Positions 52,064-61,727 of a stretch of DNA of 64,000 nucleotides are shown here, one piece after another. Source of the DNA: Thioalkalivibrio sp. ALJT (lineage in GTDB: Bacteria; Pseudomonadota; Gammaproteobacteria; Ectothiorhodospirales; Ectothiorhodospiraceae); NCBI RefSeq assembly GCF_000381825.1, contig NZ_KB907125.1, forward strand, positions 1-64,000, given 5' to 3'. A model generated the notes under the pieces. It saw nothing but the letters and a program-made list of their open reading frames with translations. It ran no database searches and had not been told where the DNA came from. The position numbers were made by a program, and so were the translations under genes. The number at the start of each line of letters is the position of its first letter. Position 1 is the first letter of the stretch.

Positions 52064-54151
52064 TCAGGCGTCCGATTCCACCGCTTTCATGCTCAGACGA
52101 ATGCGACCTTGCTTGTCCACTTCCAGGACCCGTACGGTCACCGAGTCACCCTCGGCGAGGAAATCGCCGACGTTCTCGACCCGCTCGTCCGAGATCTGCG
52201 AGATGTGAACCAGGCCATCGCGACCCGGCAGGATCGAGACGAACGCCCCGAAGTCCATGATCTTCGCAACCTTGCCGGTGTACTGACGCCCCACTTCGAT
52301 ATCCGCGGTCAGCTCCTCGATGCGGCGCTTGGCCTCGAGGCCGGCCGCCTGATCGGTGGAAGCCACCTTGACGGTTCCGTCGTCCTGGATATCGATGGTC
52401 GCGCCGGTCTCCTCGGTCAGGGCCCGGATGGTCGCGCCGCCCTTGCCGATCACGTCGCGGATCTTGTCCGGGTTGATCTTCATGGTGATGAAACGCGGCG
52501 CGTGCGAGGACATCTCGTCACGGTGACGCGGCAGCACCTCGTTCATGCAGCCAAGGATGTGCATCCGGCCCTCACGGGCCTGCGCCAGCGCCTGCTCCAT
52601 GATCTCGCGGGTAATGCCGTCGATCTTGATGTCCATCTGCAGCGCGGTCACGCCATCAGAGGTACCGGCCACCTTGAAGTCCATGTCGCCGAGATGGTCC
52701 TCGTCACCGAGGATGTCGGACAGCACGGCAAAACGCTCCCCTTCCTTGATCAGGCCCATCGCGATCCCGGCCACCGGCGCCTTCAGCGGCACCCCGGCAT
52801 CCATCAGGGCCAGCGAGGTCCCGCACACCGACGCCATGGAGCTGGAGCCGTTGGATTCGGTGATCTCCGAGACCACGCGGAGCACATAGGGAAAGTCCTC
52901 GTCGGAGGGCATCACCGCAGCAACACCACGCTTGGCCAGGCGCCCGTGACCGATCTCGCGGCGCTTGGGCGAGCCGACGAAGCCCGTCTCCCCCGTGCAA
53001 TAGGGCGGGAAGTTGTAATGCAGCATAAAGCGGTCGCGACGCTCACCCTCGATCGCGTCAATCACCTGGGCGTCGCGATCGGTACCCAGCGTCGCCACCA
53101 CCATCGCCTGGGTCTCGCCGCGGGTAAACACCGCCGAACCGTGAGCACGCGGCAGCATGCCGGTATTCACGGTGATCGGCCGTACGGTGCGCGTATCGCG
53201 GCCGTCGATACGCGGGTTCCCGTCCAGGATGCGGTCCCGAACCAGGCGGTATTCGAGATCATGGAAGGCGGTCTTGACGTCATCCACGGAGGGGCCTTCT
53301 TCATCCTCGCTCACCAGGGCCTCGACAGCCTGGCTGCGCAGCTCCCCGATCCGCTGGGTGCGCGCCTGCTTCTCGGCGATCTGATAGGCAGCGACGAGTT
53401 CGTCACCGACCACGCCCTTGACCTGGTCTTCCAGCGATTCGATGGTCGGCGGTGCGACCCAGTCCCAGGCCGGCTTCCCGGCCTCGGCGGCCAGTTCGTT
53501 GATCGCCTGGATCGCGGCCTGCATCTGTTCGTGACCAAACATCACCGCGCCCAGCATCGTCTCTTCGGACAGCTGGTTGGCCTCCGACTCCACCATCAGC
53601 ACCGCGTTTTCGGTACCGGCCACCACCAGATCGAGATCCGATTCCTCCAGCGCGCTGTAGGTCGGGTTGAGCAGATATTCGCCGGCACGATAACCCACGC
53701 GCGCCGCGCCGATCGGCCCGGCAAACGGGACACCGGACAGCGCCAGCGCGGCCGAGGTGCCGAGCATCGCGGGGATATCGGGATCGACCTCGGGGTTGAT
53801 CGACATCACCGTGGCGACCACCTGGGTCTCGTTCTTGAACCCCTCGGGGAACAGCGGACGGATCGGACGATCGATCAGGCGCGAGGTCAGGGTTTCCTTC
53901 TCGCTCGGACGCCCCTCGCGCTTGAAGAACCCACCGGGGATCTTGCCCGCAGCGTAGGTGCGTTCCTGATAGTTCACGGTCAGCGGGAAGAAGTCGCGGC
54001 CCGGATCGGCTTCCTTGCGGGCCACCACAGTGACCAGCACCACGGTCTCGGCCATGTTGACGAGGACAGCACCGCTGGCCTGGCGGGCGATATCACCGGT
54101 TTCGAAGGTAACGGTATGGTTTCCGTACTGGAACGACTTCTTGTATGCCAC
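52064..54151 (-). CDS. pnp: Polynucleotide phosphorylase
   Basis: This 695-residue exoribonuclease degrades RNA 3' to 5' using phosphate and is part of the RNA degradosome. Two RNase PH domains (RARGSAVF-like [16 protein letters not shown] in the second), a KH domain ([20 protein letters not shown]) and a C-terminal S1 domain ([20 protein letters not shown]) are in the standard order. The start is GTG at 54151 (protein [16 protein letters not shown]), since family members begin here and the upstream extension overlaps the hairpins after rpsO. The rpsO-pnp order is conserved in proteobacteria; pnp expression is normally adjusted through its leader hairpins. Confidence 0.95.
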   Translation of the reverse strand: MAYKKSFQYGNHTVTFETGDIARQASGAVLVNMAETVVLVTVVARKEADPGRDFFPLTVNYQERTYAAGKIPGGFFKREGRPSEKETLTSRLIDRPIRPLFPEGFKNETQVVATVMSINPEVDPDIPAMLGTSAALALSGVPFAGPIGAARVGYRAGEYLLNPTYSALEESDLDLVVAGTENAVLMVESEANQLSEETMLGAVMFGHEQMQAAIQAINELAAEAGKPAWDWVAPPTIESLEDQVKGVVGDELVAAYQIAEKQARTQRIGELRSQAVEALVSEDEEGPSVDDVKTAFHDLEYRLVRDRILDGNPRIDGRDTRTVRPITVNTGMLPRAHGSAVFTRGETQAMVVATLGTDRDAQVIDAIEGERRDRFMLHYNFPPYCTGETGFVGSPKRREIGHGRLAKRGVAAVMPSDEDFPYVLRVVSEITESNGSSSMASVCGTSLALMDAGVPLKAPVAGIAMGLIKEGERFAVLSDILGDEDHLGDMDFKVAGTSDGVTALQMDIKIDGITREIMEQALAQAREGRMHILGCMNEVLPRHRDEMSSHAPRFITMKINPDKIRDVIGKGGATIRALTEETGATIDIQDDGTVKVASTDQAAGLEAKRRIEELTADIEVGRQYTGKVAKIMDFGAFVSILPGRDGLVHISQISDERVENVGDFLAEGDSVTVRVLEVDKQGRIRLSMKAVESDA

Positions 54152-54188
54152 GTTGTATCCCGTATCCGTAATGACGTGCGTCTGATGC

Positions 54189-54221
54189 ATGCAACGGGCC
54201 GGACCCGCTCGCTGCGCGTCC
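54189..54221 (-). terminator. Hairpin upstream of pnp
   Basis: GGGCCGGAC and GTCCGGCCC form a nine-base stem with a 15-base loop. On the minus strand this lies between rpsO and pnp, where E. coli has the RNase III-processed pnp leader. No T-run follows. Confidence 0.65.
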
Positions 54222-54233
54222 GGCCCCGAAACT

Positions 54234-54266
54234 GAACGGGCCCGCACCAGTGGCGCGGGCCCGTTG
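54234..54266 (-). terminator. Hairpin directly after rpsO
   Basis: AACGGGCCCGC and GCGGGCCCGTT form an 11-base perfect stem, nine bases after the rpsO stop on the minus strand. It probably stabilises the rpsO transcript and partly ends it before pnp. Confidence 0.75.
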
Positions 54267-54274
54267 TGCCGGCC

Positions 54275-54544
54275 TTAGCGGCGCAGGCCAAGCTCCTGAA
54301 CCAGGGCCTTGTAGCGATCCTGGTCATTGCGCTTGAGATAGGTCAGCAGCTTGCGGCGCTGGCTGACCATCTTCAGCAGCCCGCGGCGCGAGTGATGATC
54401 CTGCTTGTGCTTTTCGAAATGCCCCATCAGGTGCTGGATGCGGGCCGTCAGCAGCGCGACCTGGACTTCCGGCGAACCGGTGTCGTTGGCATCGCGCTTG
54501 TGCTTTTCGACGATGGCCGATTTTTCTTCGGTAGTGAGCGACAT
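54275..54544 (-). CDS. rpsO: 30S ribosomal protein S15
   Basis: S15 has 89 residues, the family length, and binds the central domain of 16S rRNA early in 30S assembly. [36 protein letters not shown] and the [18 protein letters not shown] segment are diagnostic. AGGAG lies before the ATG at 54544. It precedes pnp, from which it is separated by two hairpins. Confidence 0.98.
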   Translation of the reverse strand: MSLTTEEKSAIVEKHKRDANDTGSPEVQVALLTARIQHLMGHFEKHKQDHHSRRGLLKMVSQRRKLLTYLKRNDQDRYKALVQELGLRR

Positions 54545-54661
54545 TAAAACCTGACTCCTGAAAGTACTGAAACCGTTAACCGACCAGTGGCGCTGGCGAT
54601 AGGCGCGCAATATTAGCACGAGCCATCACGACGTGAACAGAAACGCACGCCCGGCCCGACG

Positions 54662-55621
54662 TCAGGCGGCAGACACAAACAACCGCCGCGCTCGTACCCA
54701 GCCGGCGGGGTCCTCCACCGCGACCGCCAGAAAGCGCCCTTCGGCATCCACCACCTGCACCAGGGGCCAGCCGCTGCCGGCCTCGGCCGGAGCATCATCG
54801 GCTCCCGACGTACGCGCGATAATCGCCGCCGCGGGCGCCGGATTACCATGCCGCATCGCGGCGCTCGCAGCAGCATCAAGCCGCACCGAGGGCCAGTGCG
54901 CCAGGGCCGCTTCTGCCGGCTGCAGCATTGCCTCGATTGCCGCCGCCCCGCCCGCCTCGAAGGCGGTCTCGATCGCGTCCAGCGACACCATGGCGGCGGC
55001 ATTGAAGTGGCCATGACCGACCCGGTGCAGGATATCCACGGCGGCGCCACAACCCAGCTCACGGCCGACATCGGCCACCAGCGAGCGGATGTAGGTCCCC
55101 TTGGAACAGTGCACCTCGAACCGCAACCGATCCGGCGCGGTCTGCTCGATACTCAGCATATGGATGCGCACCGGTCGCGGCGGCCGTTCAACCTCGACCC
55201 CCTGGCGCGCCAGCTCGTACAGGCGCCGGCCGCGGTGCTTGAGCGCCGATACCATCGGCGGCACCTGCTCCTGAGCGCCACTGAACTGCCGCTCCAGCGC
55301 CCGCAGCTGCGCGGGTTCGATCACCGGCACCGGAGACTCGCGGATGACCGTCCCGTCCAGGTCCGCGCTATCGGTCTCGATCCCGAGACGGGCCTCGGCC
55401 AGGTACCGCTTGTCGGCATCCAGCAACCAGCCGGACACCTTGGTCGCCTGCCCGAAGCACAACGGCAAAAGGCCGGTCGCCCGCGGGTCCAGCGCCCCGG
55501 TGTGACCGGCCTTTTTCGCCTGCAGCAGATACTTGACCCGCCCCAGCACTTGGTTGGAACTGCGCCCACGCGGCTTGTCCAGCAACAGGATGCCGTCGAC
55601 TTCGCGCCGCTTGCCCGCCAT
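54662..55621 (-). CDS. truB: tRNA pseudouridine(55) synthase
   Basis: TruB makes pseudouridine at position 55 in the T-loop of tRNAs. The protein has 319 residues. The N-terminus DGILLLDKPRGRSSNQVL and the catalytic AGHTGALDPRATGLLPLCFG with the essential Asp are clear; GTYIRSLVADVGRELG is the later core motif and a PUA-like C-terminal domain follows. It starts 32 bases after the rbfA stop in the nusA-infB operon. Confidence 0.97.
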   Translation of the reverse strand: MAGKRREVDGILLLDKPRGRSSNQVLGRVKYLLQAKKAGHTGALDPRATGLLPLCFGQATKVSGWLLDADKRYLAEARLGIETDSADLDGTVIRESPVPVIEPAQLRALERQFSGAQEQVPPMVSALKHRGRRLYELARQGVEVERPPRPVRIHMLSIEQTAPDRLRFEVHCSKGTYIRSLVADVGRELGCGAAVDILHRVGHGHFNAAAMVSLDAIETAFEAGGAAAIEAMLQPAEAALAHWPSVRLDAAASAAMRHGNPAPAAAIIARTSGADDAPAEAGSGWPLVQVVDAEGRFLAVAVEDPAGWVRARRLFVSAA

Positions 55622-55653
55622 GGATGGGTCGCCCGCCCGGAAACGCCGGGGGC

Positions 55654-56121
55654 TCAGGCCCCGCGTTCCGGTCCTTCGCCCGGGTCACGGGCGGCGTCGG
55701 CATCCCCCTCCGAGGACCCGCCGCTACCGTCCCCGCCATCGGGATCGTCCGCGTGGTGCGCACGATCCTCGGCCAGTGCCTGGTCGATCAGAGACGACAG
55801 GTGCGCACCCCGCTCCGGGGTATCGTCATAGCTGAAACGCAGCTGCGGCACGCTGCGCAGGCGCATGCGCTGCCCCAGGGCATGCCGCAGGAAACCGGCG
55901 GCGTTGTTCAGGCCCTTTTGCGCCTCCAGCCCCTTTTCGGCACCGCCGAGCTGGGTGAAGTACACGCGCGCATGGGCCAGGTCCCGGGACACCTCGACAC
56001 CGGCCAGGGTAATCATGCCCACACGCGGGTCCTTCACCTCCAGGCGGATCAGCTCGGCCAGCTCGCGCTGGATCTGCTCCCCGACCCGGTCCGACCGATG
56101 AAAATCGCGGCTCCCCGGCAT
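55654..56121 (-). CDS. rbfA: Ribosome-binding factor A
   Basis: RbfA helps 30S maturation and cold adaptation. The core (DFHRSDRVGEQIQRELAELI, VKDPRVGMITLAGVEVSRDL, LNNAAGFLRHALGQRMRLR, PQLRFSYDDTPERGAHL) matches the family in about 120 residues; the remaining 35 form a charged, Asp/Gly-rich tail. Its ATG shares a base with the infB stop (TGATG on the minus strand), so translation is coupled. Confidence 0.95.
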   Translation of the reverse strand: MPGSRDFHRSDRVGEQIQRELAELIRLEVKDPRVGMITLAGVEVSRDLAHARVYFTQLGGAEKGLEAQKGLNNAAGFLRHALGQRMRLRSVPQLRFSYDDTPERGAHLSSLIDQALAEDRAHHADDPDGGDGSGGSSEGDADAARDPGEGPERGA

Positions 56122-58925
56122 CAGAGCGTCCGGGCCACCTCGACGCGCTGGAAGACCTCGATCTGGTCACCCGACTTCACGTCGTTGTAGTTCTTCACCG
56201 CGATCCCGCACTCGGTACCCGCCTTCACCTCGTTCACGTCGTCCTTGAAGCGACGCAGGCTCTCCAGCTCGCCTTCGTAGATCACCACGTTGTCACGCAG
56301 CACACGAATCGGGTTGCCCCGCTTCACCGCACCCTCGACCACGAGACAACCGGCAACCTGACCAAAGCCGGAGGCCTTGAACACATCGCGCACCTCGGCA
56401 AGGCCCACGACCTCTTCGCGGATCTCCGCCGACAGCAGTCCGGACAGCGCCTGCTTCACGTCATCGATCGCCTCGTAGATCACCGAGTAGTAGCGCACGT
56501 CGATCTCGTTCTCGGCCGCCAGGCGTTTGGCCCCGGCATCGGCACGCACGTTGAACGCGATCACGATCGCCTCGGAGGCCATCGCCAGGTTGAGGTCGGA
56601 TTCGGAGATCCCCCCGACCCCGGCAGAGACCACCTTCACGCGCACCTCGTCGGTGGACAGCTTGACCAGCGACTCGCGCAGGGCCTCGGCCGAGCCCTGA
56701 ACATCCGCCTTGATCAGGATGTTCACGGTCGCAATCTCGCCTTCCTGCATCTGGTTGAAGATGTTCTCCAGCTTGGCCGCCTGCTGTGCAGCCAGCTTGC
56801 GCTCGCGCTGCTTGGCGTCGCGGTGCTCCGCGACCTCGCGGGCGGTCTTGTCGTCTGCGACCACCAGCACCTCGTCACCCGCCTCCGGCACACCGGACAG
56901 GCCCAGAACCTCGACCGGCATCGACGGACCCACGGCCTTCACCGCGGCACCGGTGTCGTCGAACATGGCCCGCACACGACCGTATTCCTTGCCGGACAGC
57001 AGGATGTCGCCGTGCTTCAGCTTGCCCGACTGCACCAGGATGGTTGCCACCGGGCCACGCCCCTTCTCCAGGCGCGACTCGATAACCACGCCACGCGCCG
57101 GGCCGTCGTCCGGGGCGTTCAGCTCCATCACCTCGGCCTGGAGGCCCAGGGCCTCCAGCAGTTCGTCAATGCCCGCGCCGGTATGCGCGGACACGTTGAT
57201 GAACTGTGTATCGCCCCCCCAGGCCTCGGGGATGACCTCGTGCTGGGCGAGATCATTCATCACCCGCTCCGGTTCGGCCTCCGGCTTGTCGATCTTGTTC
57301 ACCGCCACGACGATCGGCACATTCGCCGCCTTCGCGTGCTGGATGGCCTCCATGGTCTGCGGCATCACACCGTCATCGGCCGCGACTACCAGGATCACGA
57401 TATCAGTGGACTGCGCACCCCGGGCGCGCATCGCCGTAAACGCGGCGTGTCCCGGCGTATCCAGGAAGGTTACGCCATCGTGATTATTCGGCACGTGGTA
57501 GGCGCCGATATGCTGGGTAATGCCACCCGCCTCGCCCGAGGCCACCTTCTCCTTGCGGATATAGTCCAGGAGCGAGGTCTTGCCGTGGTCGACGTGACCC
57601 ATCACGGTCACCACCGGCGGCCGCGGCCTGGCTTCCGCCGTCTGCTCCAACCCGGTGTCGATCTCGTCCTCAACCGAAGTCTCCTTCACGGCAATCGGAT
57701 TGTGGCCCATTTCCTCGACCACCAGCATTGCGGTGTCCTGGTCGATCGACTGGTTGATGGTGGCCATTACGCCCATGCCCATCAGCGCCTTGATCAGCTG
57801 CGGGGCCTTGATCGCCATCGCTTGCGCCAGATCGGCCACGGTGATGGTCTCCGGCACCTCGACATCGCGCACAACCGGTGCCGTCGGCTTGGCAAAACCG
57901 TGCTTGCTGGTCACCGCCTGCGCCGCGGCAGACTGGGCGCGGCGACCGTCGCCCTTCTTGCGCCGGCCGCGACGATCACCGGCCACGTGCAGCTCTTTAC
58001 GATCATCCTTGCGACCGCCCTTGCGGGCACCCTTGCCGGCACGGGTATCGGCCGCGGCCGGCGCGGGGGCGGCCTGACGAGCCGCCGCCTCACGCTCCAG
58101 GCGCGCCTGCTCTTCCTTCTCGCGCTTCGCCTCCTGAGCCTCGAGCTCTTTCTGGCGCCGTTTCTGGCGTTCCTCGCGCTCGGCCGCCTCCTGCTTGCGG
58201 GCCTCGGCCGCCTTGCGTTGGGCGTCACGCTCCGCCTCGACCTGCAGCGCCAGCTGCTCGGTACGGCTGAGCGGACGCTTCGGCCTGGCCGGTGCCGGCT
58301 CGGGTTCAGGCGCCGGCTCGGCTTCGGCGACCGCCGGTTCGGCCGCGGCTTCCTCGCCCTCCGGTTCCGGCGCACTCGCGGTTTCCGGCTCTGCGCCCTC
58401 GGGCTCCGCCATGGCTGCAGCCTCAGGCTCGGCTTCGGGCTCCGCCGGGGTGTCGGCGCTCGCCTCCACCGCGTCGGCCGCGGCCTCGCTAACCGGCTCT
58501 TGCAGGGGCGCCTCCGGTTCCACCGCACGCGGTTCTTCCACGGGCTCCGGGGCCGGCGCGGGCTCTGCGGCTGCAGGCGTCGCCTCCACCGGCGGTTCAG
58601 CTGGCGCCTCGGGCGCTGCCTCGACCGGCTTGCGCTTGATGGTGCGCTTCTTGCGAACCTCGACGTTCACGGTCTTGGCGCGGCCCTGGCCGGAGCTCAC
58701 CTTGAGGGTCTGCGCCTGAGTGCGGCGCTTCAGGGTCACGCGCCCGGCCTCGCCGCCTTCGCCATGAGCCTGGCGGAGGTGATCGAGCAGCTTGCGTTTT
58801 TCGGCATCGGTAATCGCCCCGTCGGGGCCATCCACCTCGACGCCCGCCTCCTTGAGCTGGACCATGAGGCGATCGACCGGCGTTCCCACCGATTCCGCGA
58901 ATTGCTGCACTGTCATTTGCGCCAT
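56121..58925 (-). CDS. infB: Translation initiation factor IF-2
   Basis: IF-2 is the GTPase that places initiator tRNA in the ribosome. The 934-residue protein begins [20 protein letters not shown] (IF2 N-terminal domain). A very long Ala/Glu/Pro-rich linker and a Lys/Arg/Glu-rich coiled stretch occupy residues about 90-330. A second N-type subdomain and the G domain follow: [17 protein letters not shown] near residue 440, [17 protein letters not shown] and [12 protein letters not shown]. Domains II-IV are complete. GGAGGTAGGCGCC precedes the ATG at 58925. The gene order nusA-infB-rbfA is standard. Confidence 0.97.
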   Translation of the reverse strand: MAQMTVQQFAESVGTPVDRLMVQLKEAGVEVDGPDGAITDAEKRKLLDHLRQAHGEGGEAGRVTLKRRTQAQTLKVSSGQGRAKTVNVEVRKKRTIKRKPVEAAPEAPAEPPVEATPAAAEPAPAPEPVEEPRAVEPEAPLQEPVSEAAADAVEASADTPAEPEAEPEAAAMAEPEGAEPETASAPEPEGEEAAAEPAVAEAEPAPEPEPAPARPKRPLSRTEQLALQVEAERDAQRKAAEARKQEAAEREERQKRRQKELEAQEAKREKEEQARLEREAAARQAAPAPAAADTRAGKGARKGGRKDDRKELHVAGDRRGRRKKGDGRRAQSAAAQAVTSKHGFAKPTAPVVRDVEVPETITVADLAQAMAIKAPQLIKALMGMGVMATINQSIDQDTAMLVVEEMGHNPIAVKETSVEDEIDTGLEQTAEARPRPPVVTVMGHVDHGKTSLLDYIRKEKVASGEAGGITQHIGAYHVPNNHDGVTFLDTPGHAAFTAMRARGAQSTDIVILVVAADDGVMPQTMEAIQHAKAANVPIVVAVNKIDKPEAEPERVMNDLAQHEVIPEAWGGDTQFINVSAHTGAGIDELLEALGLQAEVMELNAPDDGPARGVVIESRLEKGRGPVATILVQSGKLKHGDILLSGKEYGRVRAMFDDTGAAVKAVGPSMPVEVLGLSGVPEAGDEVLVVADDKTAREVAEHRDAKQRERKLAAQQAAKLENIFNQMQEGEIATVNILIKADVQGSAEALRESLVKLSTDEVRVKVVSAGVGGISESDLNLAMASEAIVIAFNVRADAGAKRLAAENEIDVRYYSVIYEAIDDVKQALSGLLSAEIREEVVGLAEVRDVFKASGFGQVAGCLVVEGAVKRGNPIRVLRDNVVIYEGELESLRRFKDDVNEVKAGTECGIAVKNYNDVKSGDQIEVFQRVEVARTL

Positions 58926-59003
58926 GGCGCCTACCTCCATTCCAGATTCTTTTCAGGCCCGCCCACAGGCCTGTGACACGGATTCCGATTCGGTTCGCGG
59001 GGA

Positions 59004-60500
59004 TCAGTCCCCGGTTGCGAACCACGGGGCGCGCGCGGTCATGATCAGCGCCGACGCCTCTTCCGCATCCAGTCCGGTCATCTCGACCACGTCGTCGGAT
59101 GCCTGCTCCGCCAGATCCTCCATGGTGCACACCCCGTGTGCCGCCAGCTTGTTCGCCAGTACGGCGGACATGCCATCCATGTTCAGCAGATCCTCTGCGG
59201 GCTGGTAACCCTCGAGCCCTTCTTCGGCCGCGATCGCCCTGGTCAGGAGGGCATCGCTCGCACGGCTGCGCAGTTCCTGGACCATGTCCTCGTCGAATTC
59301 CTCGATCGCCAGCAACTCGGCCTCGTCCACATAGGCGACTTCGTCGAGCGTGGTAAAGCCTTCCTGTACCAGGATGCCCGCGACCTCTTCGTCGACGTCC
59401 AGGGCTTCCATGAAGAAGTTCACCAGCTGCTGCGCCTCGGCCTCGCTCTTCTCGGCCGCCTGTTCCTCGGTCATCACGTTCAGCTCCCAGCCGGTCAACT
59501 GCGACGCCAGACGGATATTCTGACCACCGCGACCGATGGCCAGCGACAACTTGTCTTCCTCGACCGCGATATCCATGGACTGCTTGTCCTCGTCGACCAC
59601 GATCGACTGGACCTCGGCCGGCGACATCGCATTGATCACGAACTGGGCCGGGTTCTCGTCCCAGACGATGATGTCGATGCGTTCCCCCGCCAGTTCGTTG
59701 GAGACCGACTGCACACGCGAGCCGCGCATCCCGACACAGGCCCCCACCGGGTCCAGGCGCGGGTCGTTGGAGCGCACGGCGATCTTGGCACGCATGCCCG
59801 CATCACGGGCCGCACCCATAATGTCGATGATGTTCTGTCCGACTTCCGGCACTTCGAGCTTGAACAGCTCGATCAGGAACTCCGGCGCGGTGCGGCTGAG
59901 GATCAGCTGCGGCCCCCGGGCCTCCGGTCGAATCTCCTTCAGGTAACCACGCAGCCGGTCGTTGGTGCGCACGGTCTCCCGCGGGATCATGTGTTCGCGC
60001 GGGATCAGCGCCTCGGCATTATTGCCCAGGTCCACGTAGGTCCCGTTGCGATCGGTACGCTTGACGATACCCATCACCAGCGTGCCAACGCGGTCCTGGT
60101 ATTCCTCCACAACCTTGGCACGCTCGGCCTCGCGCACCTTCTGCACGATGACCTGCTTGGCGGTCTGGGCGGCGATCCGGCCAAAGTCGACGGCCTCGAC
60201 CGGCTCCTCGATCACATCGCCGACCTGGGCATCCGGGTTCTGCTGCAAGGCATAGGACAGCAGGATCTGATGCTCCGGGGATTCGAACTCCGGATCCTCG
60301 TCGTCGACCACGGTCCAGCGCCGGAAGGCCTCATAGTCACCTTCCTCGCGGTCGATGCTTACGCGGACGTCCATCTTGCCACCGTGGTACTTGCGGGTCG
60401 CCATCGCCAGGGCCGATTCCAGGGCGTCGAAGATGATGTTCTTCTCCACTCCCTTTTCGTTCGCCACGGCGTCGGCGACCAGCAGGATCTCCTTGTTCAT
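59004..60500 (-). CDS. nusA: Transcription termination/antitermination factor NusA
   Basis: NusA binds RNA polymerase and modulates pausing, termination and antitermination. The protein has 498 residues. Order: N-terminal domain (MNKEILLVADAVANEKGVEK), S1 domain (GIVKRTDRNGTYVDLGNNAE), KH domains (GACVGMRGSRVQSVSNEL, LAIGRGGQNIRLASQLTGW) and two acidic C-terminal repeats, as in gammaproteobacteria. The ATG at 60500 has an AGGCAAG-type site upstream. It lies between rimP and infB. Confidence 0.97.
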   Translation of the reverse strand: MNKEILLVADAVANEKGVEKNIIFDALESALAMATRKYHGGKMDVRVSIDREEGDYEAFRRWTVVDDEDPEFESPEHQILLSYALQQNPDAQVGDVIEEPVEAVDFGRIAAQTAKQVIVQKVREAERAKVVEEYQDRVGTLVMGIVKRTDRNGTYVDLGNNAEALIPREHMIPRETVRTNDRLRGYLKEIRPEARGPQLILSRTAPEFLIELFKLEVPEVGQNIIDIMGAARDAGMRAKIAVRSNDPRLDPVGACVGMRGSRVQSVSNELAGERIDIIVWDENPAQFVINAMSPAEVQSIVVDEDKQSMDIAVEEDKLSLAIGRGGQNIRLASQLTGWELNVMTEEQAAEKSEAEAQQLVNFFMEALDVDEEVAGILVQEGFTTLDEVAYVDEAELLAIEEFDEDMVQELRSRASDALLTRAIAAEEGLEGYQPAEDLLNMDGMSAVLANKLAAHGVCTMEDLAEQASDDVVEMTGLDAEEASALIMTARAPWFATGD

Positions 60501-60575
60501 GTACTTGCCTCTCTGCACTCGGCAGTCACCTGCCGATTCAACAAAAGCGTAGCAGCGCCCTGTATCACAGCCGCT

Positions 60576-61031
60576 TTACAGCTGTTCGAGGACCCGCGCG
60601 TTATGGATGGCAGCCAGCGGCAGCTCATAGGCCATACCGTCCACTTCCACTTCGATCATCGGCTCTTCAACCGACAGCAGCACGCCACGAAAATTGCGAC
60701 GATCGTGTTCCGGCCACGCCAGACGCACCTTCACCGGGTGCCCGATGTAGAGCCGGAACTGGTCGGAGGTAAACAAGGGGCGCTCGATCCCGGGGCTGGA
60801 CACCTCCAGGGTGTAATGGCCCTTGAGGACCTGCTCGACATCCAGGACCGCGCCCGCCTGGTCACTGACCCGCGCGCAATCGTCCACGGTGACGCCGTTC
60901 TCGCCATCGATAAAGATACGCAGCACGGGCGGCTTGGAGCCGGCGTGATATTCCAGCCCCCAGAATTGCATGCCCTCCCCCTCGACCACCGGGGTTAACA
61001 GCGTTTTGAGTTGTTCGGCCTTCTGCGACAA
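60576..61031 (-). CDS. rimP: Ribosome maturation factor RimP
   Basis: RimP helps 30S subunit assembly. The protein has about 151 residues, the family length, with VVEGEGMQFWGLEYHAG, PVLRIFIDGENGVTVDDCAR and VLKGHYTLEVSSPGIERPL as signatures. I start at the TTG at 61031 (MSQKAEQLKTLL), which aligns with the E. coli N-terminus; longer versions run into the terminator hairpin at 61072. It follows tRNA-fMet, as in E. coli metY-rimP-nusA-infB. Confidence 0.92.
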   Translation of the reverse strand: MSQKAEQLKTLLTPVVEGEGMQFWGLEYHAGSKPPVLRIFIDGENGVTVDDCARVSDQAGAVLDVEQVLKGHYTLEVSSPGIERPLFTSDQFRLYIGHPVKVRLAWPEHDRRNFRGVLLSVEEPMIEVEVDGMAYELPLAAIHNARVLEQL

Positions 61032-61071
61032 GGGCGTCTCGATCGACTCCGTCCCGTTGCCGGGACCCAGA

Positions 61072-61098
61072 AACAAAAAAAGGGCGCCGAACGCCCCT
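61072..61098 (-). terminator. Terminator between tRNA-fMet and rimP
   Basis: On the minus strand, GGGCGTTCGGCGCCC forms a stem of five with a TTCGG-type loop and is followed by a long T-run (plus-strand A at 61071-61081). It would end or attenuate read-through from the tRNA into rimP. Confidence 0.8.
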
Positions 61099-61211
61099 CG
61101 TACACCGCAACGATGGCTGCGACCCAATCACTGCCGCAAGGCGCGCGGGAGCGCAGCCTTAAGAACCGGCGCCCGGCGGCGAACAGTAACCGCCAGGCCC
61201 GTATTCTTAAC

Positions 61212-61233
61212 AAAAAGGCCCCGTACGGGGCCT
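61212..61233 (-). terminator. Terminator immediately after tRNA-fMet
   Basis: AGGCCCCGTACGGGGCCT is a perfect 18-base palindrome, followed on the minus strand by TTTTTGTT. It is 11 bases from the tRNA 3' end. Confidence 0.85.
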
Positions 61234-61243
61234 CTCTGAAAAT

Positions 61244-61320
61244 TGGTAGCGGGGGCAGGATTTGAACCTGCGACCTTCGGGTTATGAGCCCGACGAGCTG
61301 CCAGACTGCTCCACCCCGCA
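61244..61320 (-). tRNA. Initiator tRNA-Met (fMet), anticodon CAT
   Basis: The 77-base tRNA includes an encoded CCA (61244-61246). It closely follows E. coli tRNA-fMet. The anticodon loop CTCATAA sits on a stem with three consecutive G-C pairs (GGG/CCC), the initiator hallmark. The acceptor has no Watson-Crick pair at 1:72: the first base is T at 61320 and the base opposite is T, where E. coli has C and A. It starts the rimP-nusA-infB transcript. Confidence 0.95.
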
Positions 61321-61333
61321 TCCGAGACGCAGA

Positions 61334-61362
61334 ACTTTAGCAAAGCGGGTGCCCTGCTGCAA
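61334..61362 (-). promoter_or_regulatory. Sigma-70 type promoter for tRNA-fMet
   Basis: On the minus strand TTGCAG (61362-61357) and TAAAGT (61339-61334) are separated by exactly 17 bases and lie 13 bases before the tRNA 5' end. Both boxes match the consensus at four of six bases, and the position is right for a stable-RNA promoter. Confidence 0.6.
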
Positions 61363-61379
61363 GGGCTACACGAAAATAT

Positions 61380-61724
61380 TTATCGGCTACGGCGCACGCC
61401 ACTGCGCAGATGCGGCCGCAGGTCAAATCGCCAGATATAACCCGGCAGCGCGAACATCGCGAACAGCGACAGGGTGATCACGTAGAACTCCCAGCCTTGC
61501 GAATGAATGCCGCCCGTCGCCTGAAACTCCAGCCCCTTGCCAATCAGGCCGACGAGGATGTAGAGCCCGAACCATTCGAAGACCCGGGTCCACGGGCCCT
61601 TCACCCCATTGGCCGGCAGGACGACAAGCCCGACGCGCTCCGTCAGCCACGGCAGATTCGCCGACACAAAGGCGACGACGACAAATCCCCAAACGAGGGC
61701 CTCAAACGGAATCCACTGTGTCAC
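61380..61724 (-). CDS. DUF2818 small membrane protein
   Basis: This 114-residue membrane protein has three to four helices (FEALVWGFVVVAFVSANLPW, FEWFGLYILVGLIGKGLEF, WEFYVITLSLFAMFALPGY). It belongs to the DUF2818 family, found after nuoN in many beta- and gammaproteobacteria. It begins three bases after the nuoN stop and ends close to the tRNA promoter, so it is probably the last gene of the nuo operon. Function is unknown; a role in complex I assembly or stability is a guess from position only. Confidence 0.85.
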   Translation of the reverse strand: MTQWIPFEALVWGFVVVAFVSANLPWLTERVGLVVLPANGVKGPWTRVFEWFGLYILVGLIGKGLEFQATGGIHSQGWEFYVITLSLFAMFALPGYIWRFDLRPHLRSGVRRSR

Positions 61725-61727
61725 GAC

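Noticed and set aside
52109-54235. 708-codon plus-strand ORF opposite pnp
   Set aside because: GC-rich antisense frame of a highly conserved gene, with no start site support and a His/Arg-rich product without a known fold.
56823-58976. 717-codon plus-strand ORF opposite infB
   Set aside because: Low-complexity Arg/Leu/Gly product caused by the Ala/Glu-rich linker of IF-2 on the other strand.
59136-60998. 620-codon plus-strand ORF spanning nusA and rimP
   Set aside because: Antisense shadow that crosses two conserved genes and the region between them.
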